From Flavihumibacter sp. ZG627 (lineage in GTDB: Bacteria; Bacteroidota; Bacteroidia; Chitinophagales; Chitinophagaceae), in the NCBI RefSeq assembly GCF_000814325.1, contig NZ_JPHF01000001.1, forward strand, positions 496,001 to 560,000: a stretch of DNA of 64,000 nucleotides, given 5' to 3'. Made by a program: the position numbers and the translations under genes. A model generated the notes under the pieces. That model did no database searches. It saw only the letters and a program-made list of their open reading frames with translations, and was not told where the DNA came from. How positions within the stretch are numbered: the first letter of the stretch is position 1; every line of letters starts with the position of its first letter. Below are positions 27,427 to 36,013 of this stretch, in pieces.

Positions 27427-27457
27427 CTGCATCCGGAGCAAAGGGCCGAGGGTGCAG
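27427..27457 (+). other. Stem-loop in the atpE-atpF spacer
   Basis: CTGCATCC (27427-27434) pairs with GGGTGCAG (27450-27457; one G-T pair). No T-run follows. It could protect the atpE end of the mRNA or be a processing site, allowing more subunit c than b. Confidence 0.45.
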
Positions 27458-27469
27458 ACCTTCTTTACA

Positions 27470-27511
27470 GGTAAGAGGTAAGAGGTAAGAGGTAAGATTT
27501 GAGATTTAAGA
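27470..27511. repeat. Heptamer tandem array upstream of atpF
   Basis: Six 7-bp units are present: GGTAAGA four times, then TTTGAGA and TTTAAGA. This is the reverse complement of the TCTTANN unit seen at 3314 and 34261. It ends 17 bases before the atpF start. Confidence 0.85.
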
Positions 27512-27528
27512 TAATTTAATATAATACC

Positions 27529-28032
27529 ATGGAATTATTACTGCCTGCTTTAGGGTATTTTGTCTGGACACTGGTAGCCTTCCTTATCGTGTTCTTCATT
27601 CTGAAAAAATTTGCCTGGAAGCCCATATTGTCAGCTTTGTCTGAAAGGGAGAAAAATATTGCAGATTCAATTGCAACTGCCGAGCGTGTAAAAGTGGAGA
27701 TGGCACAGATGAAGAGCGAGAATGAAGCACTTATGCAGCAGGCACGGGAAGAACGTTCCCAGATGATGCGCGAGGCAAAAGAGATCCGCGATAGAATGAT
27801 CAATGAGGCAAAAGACCAGGCCAAGCTGGAAGCGGGAAAAATTCTTACAGATGCACAGGCATCTATAGAACAACAGAAGAATGCCGCACTAACTGATATG
27901 AAGAATAGTATCGGTAACATGGTCATAGAGGTAACGGAGAAGGTTATCCGCCGCGAGCTTGCAAATAAAACAGAACAGGAAAGCTATATCCGGACTCTCG
28001 CCAACGAACTTGGCACAACAGCAAGGAATTAA
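27529..28032 (+). CDS. atpF: ATP synthase F0 subunit b
   Basis: Subunit b is the peripheral stalk that holds F1 to subunit a. The 167-residue protein has one N-terminal membrane helix (FVWTLVAFLIVFFILKKFAW) followed by a long charged coiled coil with many Glu, Lys, Ala and Gln, ending in a delta-contacting segment. The length and layout are normal for a homodimeric b subunit. atpH starts 25 bases after its stop. Confidence 0.93.
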   Translation: MELLLPALGYFVWTLVAFLIVFFILKKFAWKPILSALSEREKNIADSIATAERVKVEMAQMKSENEALMQQAREERSQMMREAKEIRDRMINEAKDQAKLEAGKILTDAQASIEQQKNAALTDMKNSIGNMVIEVTEKVIRRELANKTEQESYIRTLANELGTTARN

Positions 28033-28057
28033 TTGAAACAACTAGAACAAGCGACCC

Positions 28058-28621
28058 ATGCGTAATACACGTGTTGCCAAAAGATACTCAAAGGCCCTGA
28101 TGGACCTTGCCGTCGAAACCAACCAGGTGGAAGCGGTTAAAATGGATGCTGATTCCATAAGGTCGGCCATTACTGGTGAACTTAACCAGGTACTGATGAG
28201 TCCCGTCATTAAGCATGAGAAGAAAATAGCCATATTCAAGGCCATTTTCAGTGGAAAGATCTCCCCGCTCACAGAATCCTTTTTCAACCTGCTTTTTGCA
28301 AAAGGCAGAGAAGTAGGTACTGTAGATATTCTCAATGCATTTGATGAAGCTTACCGCGAACTGAAAGGTATCCAGATCATTGAACTTACCACTGCTGTAC
28401 CAGTTTCTGATGAAGTTAAAGAAGTGATCATCCACAATTTCAGTCAGCTAGAAAGGTTCAAGAATAAAAAATTGCAGATCAACGAAAAAGTGAAAGAAGA
28501 AATCCTCGGTGGCTTTGTTGTTCAACTCGATGACCAGCTTTATGATGCAAGTATCCGCCACGACCTGGATGTGATCAAAAAGCAGTTTGTGGACAATATG
28601 TATATTCAGAAACTGAGATAA
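28058..28621 (+). CDS. atpH: ATP synthase F1 subunit delta
   Basis: The delta subunit (OSCP homologue) joins the top of F1 to subunit b. The 187-residue product has the helical N-terminal domain (RVAKRYSKALMDLAVE) and the C-terminal signature region ILGGFVVQLDDQLYDASIRHDL, which is the family's PROSITE-like motif. It lies between atpF and atpA, the standard position, with 30 bases to atpA. Confidence 0.93.
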   Translation: MRNTRVAKRYSKALMDLAVETNQVEAVKMDADSIRSAITGELNQVLMSPVIKHEKKIAIFKAIFSGKISPLTESFFNLLFAKGREVGTVDILNAFDEAYRELKGIQIIELTTAVPVSDEVKEVIIHNFSQLERFKNKKLQINEKVKEEILGGFVVQLDDQLYDASIRHDLDVIKKQFVDNMYIQKLR

Positions 28622-28651
28622 GAAATAAAAAAAACGTCTAAATAAAACGAT

Positions 28652-30229
28652 ATGGTAGACATTAAACCAGATGAAATATCAGCGATACTGCGCCAGCAGC
28701 TTAGCAACTTCAACACTTCTGCCGACCTGGAAGAAGTGGGTACCGTTTTGCAGGTGGGTGACGGTATTGCCCGTGTTTACGGTCTGAACAATGTACGTGC
28801 AGGTGAACTGGTTGAATTTGCCAACGGTGTTAAAGCCATTGCATTGAACCTGGAAGAGGATAATGTGGGTGTGGTATTGATGGGTGAATCTTCCGAGATC
28901 AAAGAAGGCGATAAAGTTAAACGTACCGGTAAGATCGCTTCCATTAAAGTGGGAGATGGACTTGCCGGTAGGGTTATCAATACACTTGGACAGCCAATTG
29001 ATGGTAAGGGTCCGATTGCAGGCGAATTGTACGAGATGCCGCTGGAGCGTAAAGCCCCGGGGGTTATTTTCCGTGAGCCGGTGAAAGAACCACTCCAAAC
29101 CGGTATTAAAGCTATCGATGCAATGATCCCTATCGGTCGCGGCCAGCGTGAATTGATCATTGGTGACCGCCAGACAGGTAAAACTGCCATCGCGGTGGAT
29201 ACCATCATTAACCAGAAGGAATTCTTCAAAGCAGGTAAAACTGTTTATTGCATATATGTAGCTATCGGGCAGAAAGCGTCCACCATCGCCGGTGTGATGA
29301 AGACCCTCGAAGAGCATGGTGCAATGGAATATACCACTATCGTAGCTGCATCGGCTTCAGATCCTGCTCCACTGCAGTTCTATGCCCCCTTTGCAGGTGC
29401 CGCTATTGGTGAATTTTTCCGTGATACCGGACGCCCTGCCCTTATTATTTATGATGATCTTTCAAAGCAGGCTGTGGCTTACCGCGAAGTATCACTCCTG
29501 CTGCGCCGTCCGCCGGGCCGCGAAGCTTATCCTGGTGATGTATTCTATCTTCACAGCCGTCTTCTGGAACGTGCTGCCAAGATCATCGGAAAGGATGAAG
29601 TGGCTCGTAACATGAACGATCTTCCTGATACTATCAAACACCTGGTTAAAGGCGGGGGTTCCCTTACAGCTCTTCCGATCATTGAAACACAGGCTGGTGA
29701 TGTTTCGGCATATATTCCAACTAACGTTATCTCCATCACTGATGGCCAGATATTCCTGGAAGGAAACCTCTTCAACGCAGGTATCCGTCCCGCTATTAAC
29801 GTTGGTATCTCGGTTAGCCGCGTAGGTGGTAACGCACAGATCAAATCAATGAAAAAAGTAGCCGGTACGCTTAAGCTTGACCAGGCCCTTTACCGTGAAA
29901 TGGAAGCCTTCTCAAAATTCGGGGGCGACCTTGATGCCGCTACCAAAGTTGTACTTGATAAAGGTGCCCGTAATGTGGAGATCCTGAAACAGGCGCAGTA
30001 TTCACCTTTCTCAGTAGAAAAGCAGGTTGCTATGATCTACCTCGGAACACAGGGTCTGCTTCGTGATGTTCCCGTTCGCCGTGTTAAGGAATTTGAAGCC
30101 CAGTTCCTCCTCGAAATGGAAAACAAACTTCCAAATGTTCTGGCTGAGTTCAAGAAAGGAAACCTTCCTGAAGATGGCGTTGGGAAAATGGTTGACCTCG
30201 CAAGGGGAATTATGAACCAGTTTAAGTGA
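28652..30229 (+). CDS. atpA: ATP synthase F1 subunit alpha
   Basis: The alpha subunit forms the non-catalytic nucleotide sites of the F1 hexamer. It is 525 residues, typical. The P-loop GDRQTGKTA is near residue 172, [17 protein letters not shown] gives the Walker B region, and the alpha/beta signature [14 protein letters not shown] is present. The gene ends before a strong terminator; atpG, which usually follows atpA, is absent here. Confidence 0.97.
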   Translation: MVDIKPDEISAILRQQLSNFNTSADLEEVGTVLQVGDGIARVYGLNNVRAGELVEFANGVKAIALNLEEDNVGVVLMGESSEIKEGDKVKRTGKIASIKVGDGLAGRVINTLGQPIDGKGPIAGELYEMPLERKAPGVIFREPVKEPLQTGIKAIDAMIPIGRGQRELIIGDRQTGKTAIAVDTIINQKEFFKAGKTVYCIYVAIGQKASTIAGVMKTLEEHGAMEYTTIVAASASDPAPLQFYAPFAGAAIGEFFRDTGRPALIIYDDLSKQAVAYREVSLLLRRPPGREAYPGDVFYLHSRLLERAAKIIGKDEVARNMNDLPDTIKHLVKGGGSLTALPIIETQAGDVSAYIPTNVISITDGQIFLEGNLFNAGIRPAINVGISVSRVGGNAQIKSMKKVAGTLKLDQALYREMEAFSKFGGDLDAATKVVLDKGARNVEILKQAQYSPFSVEKQVAMIYLGTQGLLRDVPVRRVKEFEAQFLLEMENKLPNVLAEFKKGNLPEDGVGKMVDLARGIMNQFK

Positions 30230-30234
30230 GGAAG

Positions 30235-30262
30235 TAGGGAATAGGCAATAGAAAATAGAAAT
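30235..30262. repeat. Short 7-bp periodic array (TAGNNAA) after atpA
   Basis: TAG recurs at 30235, 30242, 30249 and 30256 (TAGGGAA, TAGGCAA, TAGAAAA, TAGAAAT). The period is the same 7 bp as the TCTTANN arrays but the unit differs. It starts 5 bases after the atpA stop. Confidence 0.5.
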
Positions 30263-30264
30263 AT

Positions 30265-30301
30265 CAAAAAGGTCAACGGATACAATCTGTTGACCTTTTT
30301 G
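30265..30301 (+). terminator. Intrinsic terminator of the atp operon
   Basis: A 13-bp perfect stem (30265-30277 with 30289-30301) ends in a T-run that is part of the stem; the A-run on the other side makes it work in both directions. It confirms that the operon ends with atpA. Confidence 0.85.
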
Positions 30302-30514
30302 CATAAAATACGGTCCATTCGTCGAATTCTACGAAAGCCGGCTTGCATATTCCGGATATCCATGCCATCTTTGTACTGCTACCTAGCACTATTCCAATCC
30401 TCCTTTGAATTTCTCCGCTCAAGATCCCCATATCCCCCTCTCCCAATCCTAAGAATTACATACTGGTCGTTTCCAATGCCTGTGAGCATCGTACACTACT
30501 TCTGATCATCGATT

Positions 30515-31228
30515 ATGAATTTAAAGTACCCTGGCTCCATGGTTTCCTGTTTTGCAACAACATTTGCTGCATTCCTGATCATTGCCACTTCATTTATAGC
30601 TAATAAAGTTTCAGCGCAGTCATTCGACCATAGCGTTAGTAATAAAGTAGCAGCTTCCGCTTTTACAACCGGCGGCATGTCTTTTAAAGCCTTACTTAAA
30701 CAAGGTTTTGTATCACTTCAATGGAATGCTGCCGCCAATGATTCAATCCAGGAAGTGACTATCGAAAAAAGTCTGGATGGCATATTATTCCATACTGTTA
30801 GTGTGGTAGATCAAAGTATCAGCACTAATATTTCAGAACCCTCCGCGTATAATGACGACCTTATTGCAGATAAAATGAATCCTGTATTCTATCGTCTCCG
30901 GGTAAAGCATCAGAATGGCAGGGAAACGATCTCGTCCGTGAAAAAGATTGATCCTCAATCAGCTCCGCAAATGATCATGATCTCCATTCCCGCCCAGGTT
31001 ACAGGCGATAGTTTACAGTTTTCAATTCCCGACAACTGGGTTGATAAAAAAGTTGTGATCGAGATTTATAACAATGCTGGTGAACTGGTGCGTAGAATCA
31101 CAGAACCACAAGCAATGCAAATTATAGATGTAGAAATGTTTGACCTCGCTGCAGGCACCTACCTGATCAGGACAGGCTGTGAAAAACAACTTGCCGTAAA
31201 TTATGTAGTGAACCCAGCAAAGCTCTAG
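30515..31228 (+). CDS. Small secreted protein with type IX secretion-like C-terminal module
   Basis: I recognise no named function. The 237-residue protein has a signal peptide (AAFLIIATSFIANKVSAQ). A central beta-domain follows the pattern VSLQWNAA...VTIEKSLDGILFHTV, often found just before C-terminal sorting domains in Bacteroidota surface proteins. The C-terminus has the look of a type A sorting domain: VVIEIYNNAGELVRRI, then IDVEMFDLAAGTYLIRT. It has no large catalytic or adhesive region, so it is a stand-alone tail-type protein. A shorter paralogue follows 27 bases downstream. It may be a surface cargo of a type IX system encoded elsewhere. Confidence 0.7.
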   Translation: MNLKYPGSMVSCFATTFAAFLIIATSFIANKVSAQSFDHSVSNKVAASAFTTGGMSFKALLKQGFVSLQWNAAANDSIQEVTIEKSLDGILFHTVSVVDQSISTNISEPSAYNDDLIADKMNPVFYRLRVKHQNGRETISSVKKIDPQSAPQMIMISIPAQVTGDSLQFSIPDNWVDKKVVIEIYNNAGELVRRITEPQAMQIIDVEMFDLAAGTYLIRTGCEKQLAVNYVVNPAKL

Positions 31229-31255
31229 GCCTGCCATTTGCATCGGCATTATAAA

Positions 31256-31711
31256 ATGTCTGAGATGAAAAGGTACAATATGAAATTCCCCATAATGGGA
31301 ACAGTGTGGATGACCATGGTTCTGGTGCTGATGCAGGTATCGCTCCTTGCGCAAACAGTGTCTTTGGCAGAAAATGTGAATGATAATGAAAAAGTTTTCC
31401 GGGCTATTAAGCAAAAGGATAAAGTGATGCTGGAATGGGATGCGTTTACAATTTTAAGGGGAAGTCATTTCGCACTGGAGCGTAGTATTGATGGAAAGTC
31501 GTACAAAACCATCGCTCTGGTTTTTATGGCGGAAGATCCTGCAACAATACCAACTTATGGATACGCCGACCGTTCTGGGGTAAATGAAGGAGGGAATGTG
31601 TTCTACAGGCTTTTGGTTTACGACCGGAATGAGAAAGTTGTCAGGAAAATGGAATGTAGCAGGGACGATAAGATGGATTTACATAAAGGAATGGCGGTTA
31701 CAAAATTTTAA
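31256..31711 (+). CDS. Small secreted protein, paralogue of the preceding gene without the sorting tail
   Basis: The protein (151 residues from the ATG at 31256; in-frame ATGs at 31238 and 31265 are alternatives) has a hydrophobic export signal (IMGTVWMTMVLVLMQVSLLAQ). It then shows the same beta-domain pattern as its neighbour: VMLEWDAF...FALERSIDGKSYKTI...VFYRLLVYDRN. It stops where the neighbour's sorting-domain region begins, ending in a short charged tail. It is probably a duplicated, shortened form. Function unknown. Confidence 0.6.
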   Translation: MSEMKRYNMKFPIMGTVWMTMVLVLMQVSLLAQTVSLAENVNDNEKVFRAIKQKDKVMLEWDAFTILRGSHFALERSIDGKSYKTIALVFMAEDPATIPTYGYADRSGVNEGGNVFYRLLVYDRNEKVVRKMECSRDDKMDLHKGMAVTKF

Positions 31712-31878
31712 TGTGCATATATGTTGAAATTGTAAAATACGGTAACGATATTTGTACTCCGCGTCTTTATCCAATTTCTCCGATTTACCAGCTCATCTCC
31801 AATATTATGGAAACCAGATAAAATATTGGTGAGTTGGCTCCTGATTAATAATACAATGTAAGTTTCAGATAAATAATA

Positions 31879-31896
31879 CCTGTTCAGGTGAACAGG
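31879..31896. promoter_or_regulatory. Inverted repeat CCTGTTCA-GG-TGAACAGG (operator-like)
   Basis: Two perfect 8-bp arms are separated by 2 bases. The loop is too short for a stable hairpin, so a protein-binding site is more likely. It lies ~80 bases before the promoter at 31977. Confidence 0.4.
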
Positions 31897-31940
31897 ACTA
31901 TATACTATTTAAGACAGTTTTAAAGGGTACGATCAACAAG

Positions 31941-31969
31941 GCCTGGTTATTCTTAACCGGGCATTTTTT
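31941..31969 (+). terminator. Intrinsic terminator upstream of the TonB receptor gene
   Basis: GCCTGGTTA (31941-31949) pairs with 31954-31962 around a four-base loop, followed by a run of six T. It probably ends the transcript of the two small secreted proteins, 230 bases after their last stop codon. Confidence 0.8.
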
Positions 31970-31976
31970 CATCCAA

Positions 31977-32008
31977 TTTGGTTTATATAATAAACTGGTT
32001 TATATTTG
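31977..32008 (+). promoter_or_regulatory. Bacteroidota promoter TTTG-N20-TATATTTG
   Basis: Both elements match perfectly: TTTG 31977-31980 and TATATTTG 32001-32008, 20 bases apart. The expected start near 32014 leaves a leader of about 10 bases before the GTG at 32025. Confidence 0.75.
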
Positions 32009-32024
32009 AAATAAAATAAGCAAG

Positions 32025-34259
32025 GTGAGAACATTGTGGGTATTATTCCTGGTTTCAATGCTGGCGGGCTCTGTAACCGCCCAAACCACCATTCGGGGGA
32101 AGGTGAAAGACAACAAGGGAAAACCTGTTCCGGGTGCTAGTATATCACTTAAGGGAACCTATGATGGAGCTACAAGCGATTCAACCGGAACCTTTCAGTT
32201 CATGACAGTCGAAAATGGCGAGATGTTTCTGGTGGTCAGTTCCATCGGCTATGACCCACTCGAAAAGGCAGTGTTGCTGAATGGGCAGCCTCTTGACCTT
32301 CCATTACAGCTTCGGGAAGCCGCCGATGAGTTAAAAGCAGTAGTGATAACAGCCGGGAGTTTTGAAGCGAGTGATTCCAAAAGAACAACCGTTCTGAATT
32401 CCATTGATATCGTTACCACGGCCAGTGCCAATGCTGATGTAACTGCTGCGATAAGAACCCTTCCGGGTACCCAGCAGGTAGGGGAGAAGGAGGGTCTTTT
32501 TGTAAGGGGGGGCAGTGGTGAAGAAGCCCGGGTTTTTATTGACGGCACCCTTGTCAACAACTTCTTCTTTACATCGGTCCCCGATATTGCACAACGCGGT
32601 CGGTTCTCGCCTTTCCTGTTCAAAGGCACTGTGTTTAGTTCGGGTGGTTATTCAGCTCTTTATGGACAGGCACTATCCGGAGCACTCGTACTCGAAACCA
32701 TTGACATGCCTGAACAAAATGCTGCAAGTATCGGAATATCCACGGTGGGTGTCAATGGCGGATATCAATACCTCAATAAAGAGAAAACCTTTACCTGGGG
32801 CGCTAACTATTCTTACACTAACCTGCTTCCATATTTCGAGTTGGTGAAGCAAAGACCTGATTATTTTAAAATCCCCGTCTTACATTATGGGGATGCAAAT
32901 TTCAGGATTAAAACATCGAAAACCGGTATTCTCAAATTCTATGGAACCTGGCAGGTTAACCAGTTAGGATTAAGATCTCCTGATATAGATTCTACCCGTC
33001 TTAAGAATTCATTTAGTCTCTTTAACAACAATCTATATGCGAATTTATCGTGGAAGGAAAAAATAGGCAGTCATTGGAAACTTTTCCTTGGCAGTTCCTA
33101 TAGCAATAACCTTGATGAGATAAGTAATCAGTTACAGGACGAAAATAATGATCCGGTTTTTAGTACGGAAATGCCTTACCGGTCAAAGAATTTTAACGGC
33201 GATATCCGCGCAGAATTGTCACAGGTTAAAGGAGTACTGGATAGAAGGCTATGGGGTTTAAGCATACTGCGGTTTGGTGGTGAATGGCTCTATTTTCGGG
33301 ATCAATTGAATTTTACTGATTCAATAAGTAGTCGTAGCACCACTATCAATGATCATTTCAAAGCAGGATTTCTGGAAACCGATATTTATATCACCAATAA
33401 TATTGCTGCCAAACTTGGAGCGAGATGGGAGCATTCCTCTTTGATGCAAAAATCAAATCTGGTACCGCGGGTGTCACTAGCCTATAAACTCGCACCCAAA
33501 AGCCAGGTTTCACTTGCCTATGGAATCTTTTACCAGAAACCCGAACGCAATCAGTTGGTTATTAACCAGGAACTTGATTATACCAGGGCAACACATTATA
33601 TAGCCAATTACCAGAAAATTACAGCGCTGAATGTTTTCAGGGTGGAAGCGTTCTACAAGAAGTATGATGACCTGGTAAAGACGGTTCCGTTATTATCAAA
33701 TCACGGAAAAGGATATGCGAAAGGGATTGAGCTTTTCTGGCGCGATAAAAAAACATTTAAAGGGGTCGATTATTGGATTTCTTATTCCTTCCTTGATACA
33801 GAAAGGGATTACCTCAATTACCCGGGTTTGCTAAAGCCAAATTTTGCAGCCAGTCATACTGCCTCATTGGTTATAAAAAAATTCATCACAAAACTGAAAA
33901 CACAGTTCAATGCCTCTTATTCATATGCAACCGGAAGGCCATATTATAATATCCGCTATAATGAAAATGAGGGCAAAACGTTAGTAGCAGATCGCGGAGA
34001 AACCATTGACTTTAATAACCTCAGTTTAAGTGTTAATTACCTCCCCAATATAGGTCGGCAGAATGCAAAAGCTTTTACGGTTTTTGTTTTATCTGTTACC
34101 AATGTGCTCAACCAGGAACAGATCTATAACTATAATTATTCCTATAATGGTAGTATAAAGCAGGCTGTTCGCCCTCCTGCCAACCAATTCTTTTTTCTTG
34201 GCTGCTTCATTAGTCTCGGTGTAGACCGGACAGAAGATGTAATCAACAACAATCTCTAA
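32025..34259 (+). CDS. TonB-dependent receptor with N-terminal carboxypeptidase-regulatory-like domain
   Basis: This is a 744-residue outer-membrane receptor starting at GTG. The signal peptide (LWVLFLVSMLAGSVTAQ) is followed by a beta-sandwich domain (~20-105: TTIRGKVKDNKGKPVPGAS), the plug (~120-230: RTLPGTQQVGEKEGLFVRGGSG) and the barrel. At 744 residues it is much shorter than SusC proteins and of the size of siderophore or small-molecule receptors. It has a perfect promoter of its own. The next gene follows after a heptamer array of 35 bases. The substrate is unknown. Confidence 0.9.
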   Translation: MRTLWVLFLVSMLAGSVTAQTTIRGKVKDNKGKPVPGASISLKGTYDGATSDSTGTFQFMTVENGEMFLVVSSIGYDPLEKAVLLNGQPLDLPLQLREAADELKAVVITAGSFEASDSKRTTVLNSIDIVTTASANADVTAAIRTLPGTQQVGEKEGLFVRGGSGEEARVFIDGTLVNNFFFTSVPDIAQRGRFSPFLFKGTVFSSGGYSALYGQALSGALVLETIDMPEQNAASIGISTVGVNGGYQYLNKEKTFTWGANYSYTNLLPYFELVKQRPDYFKIPVLHYGDANFRIKTSKTGILKFYGTWQVNQLGLRSPDIDSTRLKNSFSLFNNNLYANLSWKEKIGSHWKLFLGSSYSNNLDEISNQLQDENNDPVFSTEMPYRSKNFNGDIRAELSQVKGVLDRRLWGLSILRFGGEWLYFRDQLNFTDSISSRSTTINDHFKAGFLETDIYITNNIAAKLGARWEHSSLMQKSNLVPRVSLAYKLAPKSQVSLAYGIFYQKPERNQLVINQELDYTRATHYIANYQKITALNVFRVEAFYKKYDDLVKTVPLLSNHGKGYAKGIELFWRDKKTFKGVDYWISYSFLDTERDYLNYPGLLKPNFAASHTASLVIKKFITKLKTQFNASYSYATGRPYYNIRYNENEGKTLVADRGETIDFNNLSLSVNYLPNIGRQNAKAFTVFVLSVTNVLNQEQIYNYNYSYNGSIKQAVRPPANQFFFLGCFISLGVDRTEDVINNNL

Positions 34260-34260
34260 T

Positions 34261-34295
34261 TCATAAATCTTAATTCTTAATTCTTAAATCTTACA
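34261..34295. repeat. Heptamer tandem array (TCTTANN) between stop and start codons
   Basis: Five units are present: TCATAAA, TCTTAAT, TCTTAAT, TCTTAAA, TCTTACA. The array begins two bases after the receptor's stop codon and its last base is the A of the ATG at 34295. The junction TCTTACATGA is identical to the one at 3342-3351. Confidence 0.85.
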
Positions 34296-34939
34296 TGATG
34301 ACAAAGTGTTTCCTGCTTCTCTCCCTGCTTCTCCCAACATTATCAATGATGGCACAATCTGATAAGTATAAAACAGCGATGGTACAGCAGATCGCCAAAT
34401 TAGACGGGGCCATGCAAAACGGGGGATTTACTGACCTTGCAAATAGTTTCGAACGGATTGGTGACGCCGAAAAGGAACAATGGCTTCCTTATTATTACGC
34501 AGCTTATTGCCAGGTGATGAATGGATTTATGGAGAAAGATAAATCAAAAGTGGATCCACTTGCCGATAAGGCGGAAGCCCTAATAACCAAAGCGGAAACC
34601 ATTGCTGGTGCCCCAAACAGCGAAACAGAAGTTATCCGGAGTATGATTGCATCGAGCCGGATGATGGTTGATCCGCAGAGCAGATGGATGCAATATGGAC
34701 AGGTTTCTTCAGGGCATATGGAGAAGGCAAAACAACAGGACCCTGCCAATCCGCGCCCCGTTTACCTTGAAGCACAATCCAAATTTTATACTCCGGAACA
34801 ATTCGGTGGCGGAAAGGCTGTTGCAGCGCCGATCTTTGAAAAGGCTATCGCCATGTTCGATCAGTTTAAACCTGCCTCAGAAATACATCCTTCATGGGGA
34901 AAGTCGGCTGCAGAATACTTTTTATCACAGTGTAAGTAA
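34295..34939 (+). CDS. Exported helical (TPR-like) protein of unknown function
   Basis: The 214-residue protein has a signal peptide (CFLLLSLLLPTLSMMAQ). The mature part is mostly helical and Ala-rich, with features of tetratricopeptide-like packing (EQWLPYYYAAYCQVM, DPANPRPVYLEAQSKFY), and one conserved-looking segment, PEQFGGGKAVA. I cannot assign a named family with confidence. Two ATGs stand in tandem (34295, 34298). It follows a TonB receptor across a repeat array and precedes a membrane protein/winged-helix pair. Confidence 0.65.
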   Translation: MMTKCFLLLSLLLPTLSMMAQSDKYKTAMVQQIAKLDGAMQNGGFTDLANSFERIGDAEKEQWLPYYYAAYCQVMNGFMEKDKSKVDPLADKAEALITKAETIAGAPNSETEVIRSMIASSRMMVDPQSRWMQYGQVSSGHMEKAKQQDPANPRPVYLEAQSKFYTPEQFGGGKAVAAPIFEKAIAMFDQFKPASEIHPSWGKSAAEYFLSQCK

Positions 34940-34989
34940 GAAGTGATAATATTGAACTTATCCAAGCATCATCAAATAAAACACTTGTA

Positions 34990-35664
34990 ATGTCTCAACC
35001 CGAAATACCTGGTAACAGAACCACCAATTTGATTAATCCGGATACGGATCCACCAAATACAATGTCAGAATCGGAAAGCCTTGCATTAATCAGCCAGATG
35101 ATTCAGACTGCCCGCGAAGAACATAATGAGAATGGATTGGGGTGGAGGGTTTGGGGATGGATTCTGTTCATTGCCTCGCTGGGAACTTTCTTCATGTTGG
35201 AATATAACCTTAAAGGATCATTCTGGTTCTGGAACCTGGCCTTGCCGGTTGGCGTGATCCTTATGGTCATTACCTCCTACAGGAAGAAAAGTCATAAGCG
35301 GAACCGGACTTATGCACAGGACCTACTGGACAGGATGGGAGTGGGATTTTTCGCCAGTATTCTTTCAATGGTAGCCGGCATCAATTTTTATTACCAGGTT
35401 GCTGACAATCCGGGTGATATCGACTTCTGGGGGTTCTTCTTCATTCTCTATGCTTTCTGGATGTATATACATGGCAGCGCACTCAGGTTCAAACCTCTGA
35501 TGGTGGGCGCTGCCCTGAATTGGCTTGCAGGCATAGCGATGTTTGGGATAGATGATATGAAGTATGAAATGTTGGTCGGCGCCCTGGCTATTCTCCTGGG
35601 CTACCTTGTACCCGGTTACCTTCTCCTGCATCAATCCAAAAAGGAGTTATCCCGGAATGTTTAA
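34990..35664 (+). CDS. Six-helix inner-membrane protein of unknown function
   Basis: The 224-residue protein starts with a ~45-residue hydrophilic segment and then has six hydrophobic segments (for example GWILFIASLGTFFML, LALPVGVILMVITSY, GALAILLGYLVPGYLLL), ending in a short basic tail. I recognise no family. Its last 8 bases overlap the winged-helix regulator, so the two are translationally coupled and probably function together, for example with the membrane protein controlling the regulator. That role is an inference. Confidence 0.65.
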   Translation: MSQPEIPGNRTTNLINPDTDPPNTMSESESLALISQMIQTAREEHNENGLGWRVWGWILFIASLGTFFMLEYNLKGSFWFWNLALPVGVILMVITSYRKKSHKRNRTYAQDLLDRMGVGFFASILSMVAGINFYYQVADNPGDIDFWGFFFILYAFWMYIHGSALRFKPLMVGAALNWLAGIAMFGIDDMKYEMLVGALAILLGYLVPGYLLLHQSKKELSRNV

Positions 35665-35947
35665 AGACCTTGACCCCATATTGCACACACCACTGCGGCT
35701 GGCTGTTGTTTCCCTGCTCATCAGTGTAAAGGAGGCGGAATTCACATTTATCCGTGAAAAAACCAATGCCACTGCTGGCAACCTGAGCGTACAGATGAAC
35801 AAGCTGAAAGATGCGGGGTACATTGAGATCATAAAACAATTCAAAGAAAACTATCCGCAAACCATTTGCAGGATCACGCCAAAAGGCATAAAGGCTTTTG
35901 CTGAATATGTTGCCAATCTTCAATCTTATCTCAAAACGGATTCATAA
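35657..35947 (+). CDS. Small winged-helix transcriptional regulator
   Basis: The 96-residue protein matches the stand-alone winged-helix (HTH_27, MarR-like) family: ILHTPLRLAVVSLLIS at the N-terminus, the recognition region ATAGNLSVQMNKLKDAGYIEI and the wing YPQTICRITPKGIKAF. The frame is open further upstream, but the ATG at 35657 is the family start and overlaps the membrane-protein gene by 8 bases. The ABC transporter genes follow after 66 bases, so they are candidate targets. An imperfect palindrome lies at 35980-36000. Confidence 0.85.
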   Translation: MFKDLDPILHTPLRLAVVSLLISVKEAEFTFIREKTNATAGNLSVQMNKLKDAGYIEIIKQFKENYPQTICRITPKGIKAFAEYVANLQSYLKTDS

Positions 35948-35979
35948 ATCAGGTAAAGCTTTAAAAACAATCCCTCCAA

Positions 35980-36000
35980 ATTACTGTTATAGGCAGTAAT
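35980..36000. promoter_or_regulatory. Inverted repeat ATTACTG-N7-CAGTAAT before the ABC transporter
   Basis: Seven-base arms lie 14 bases before the ATG at 36014 and are followed by TTTTTT. It may be an operator of the winged-helix regulator or a weak terminator. Neither is certain. Confidence 0.35.
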
Positions 36001-36013
36001 CAATTTTTTGCGG

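Larger units (their letters stand above)
31712..32024 (+). other. 313-base intergenic region
   Basis: It contains no convincing gene. I see a loose inverted repeat CCAATATT...AATATTGG (around 31798-31835), an 8-bp inverted repeat CCTGTTCA/TGAACAGG at 31879-31896, a terminator at 31941-31969 and a strong promoter at 31977-32008 for the TonB receptor gene. The stretch from 31712 to 31940 could be a long 3' untranslated region. Confidence 0.6.

Noticed and set aside
28679-29317. Minus-strand 212-codon open frame inside atpA
   Set aside because: It is antisense to highly conserved atpA codons. Long antisense frames are common in strongly codon-biased genes.
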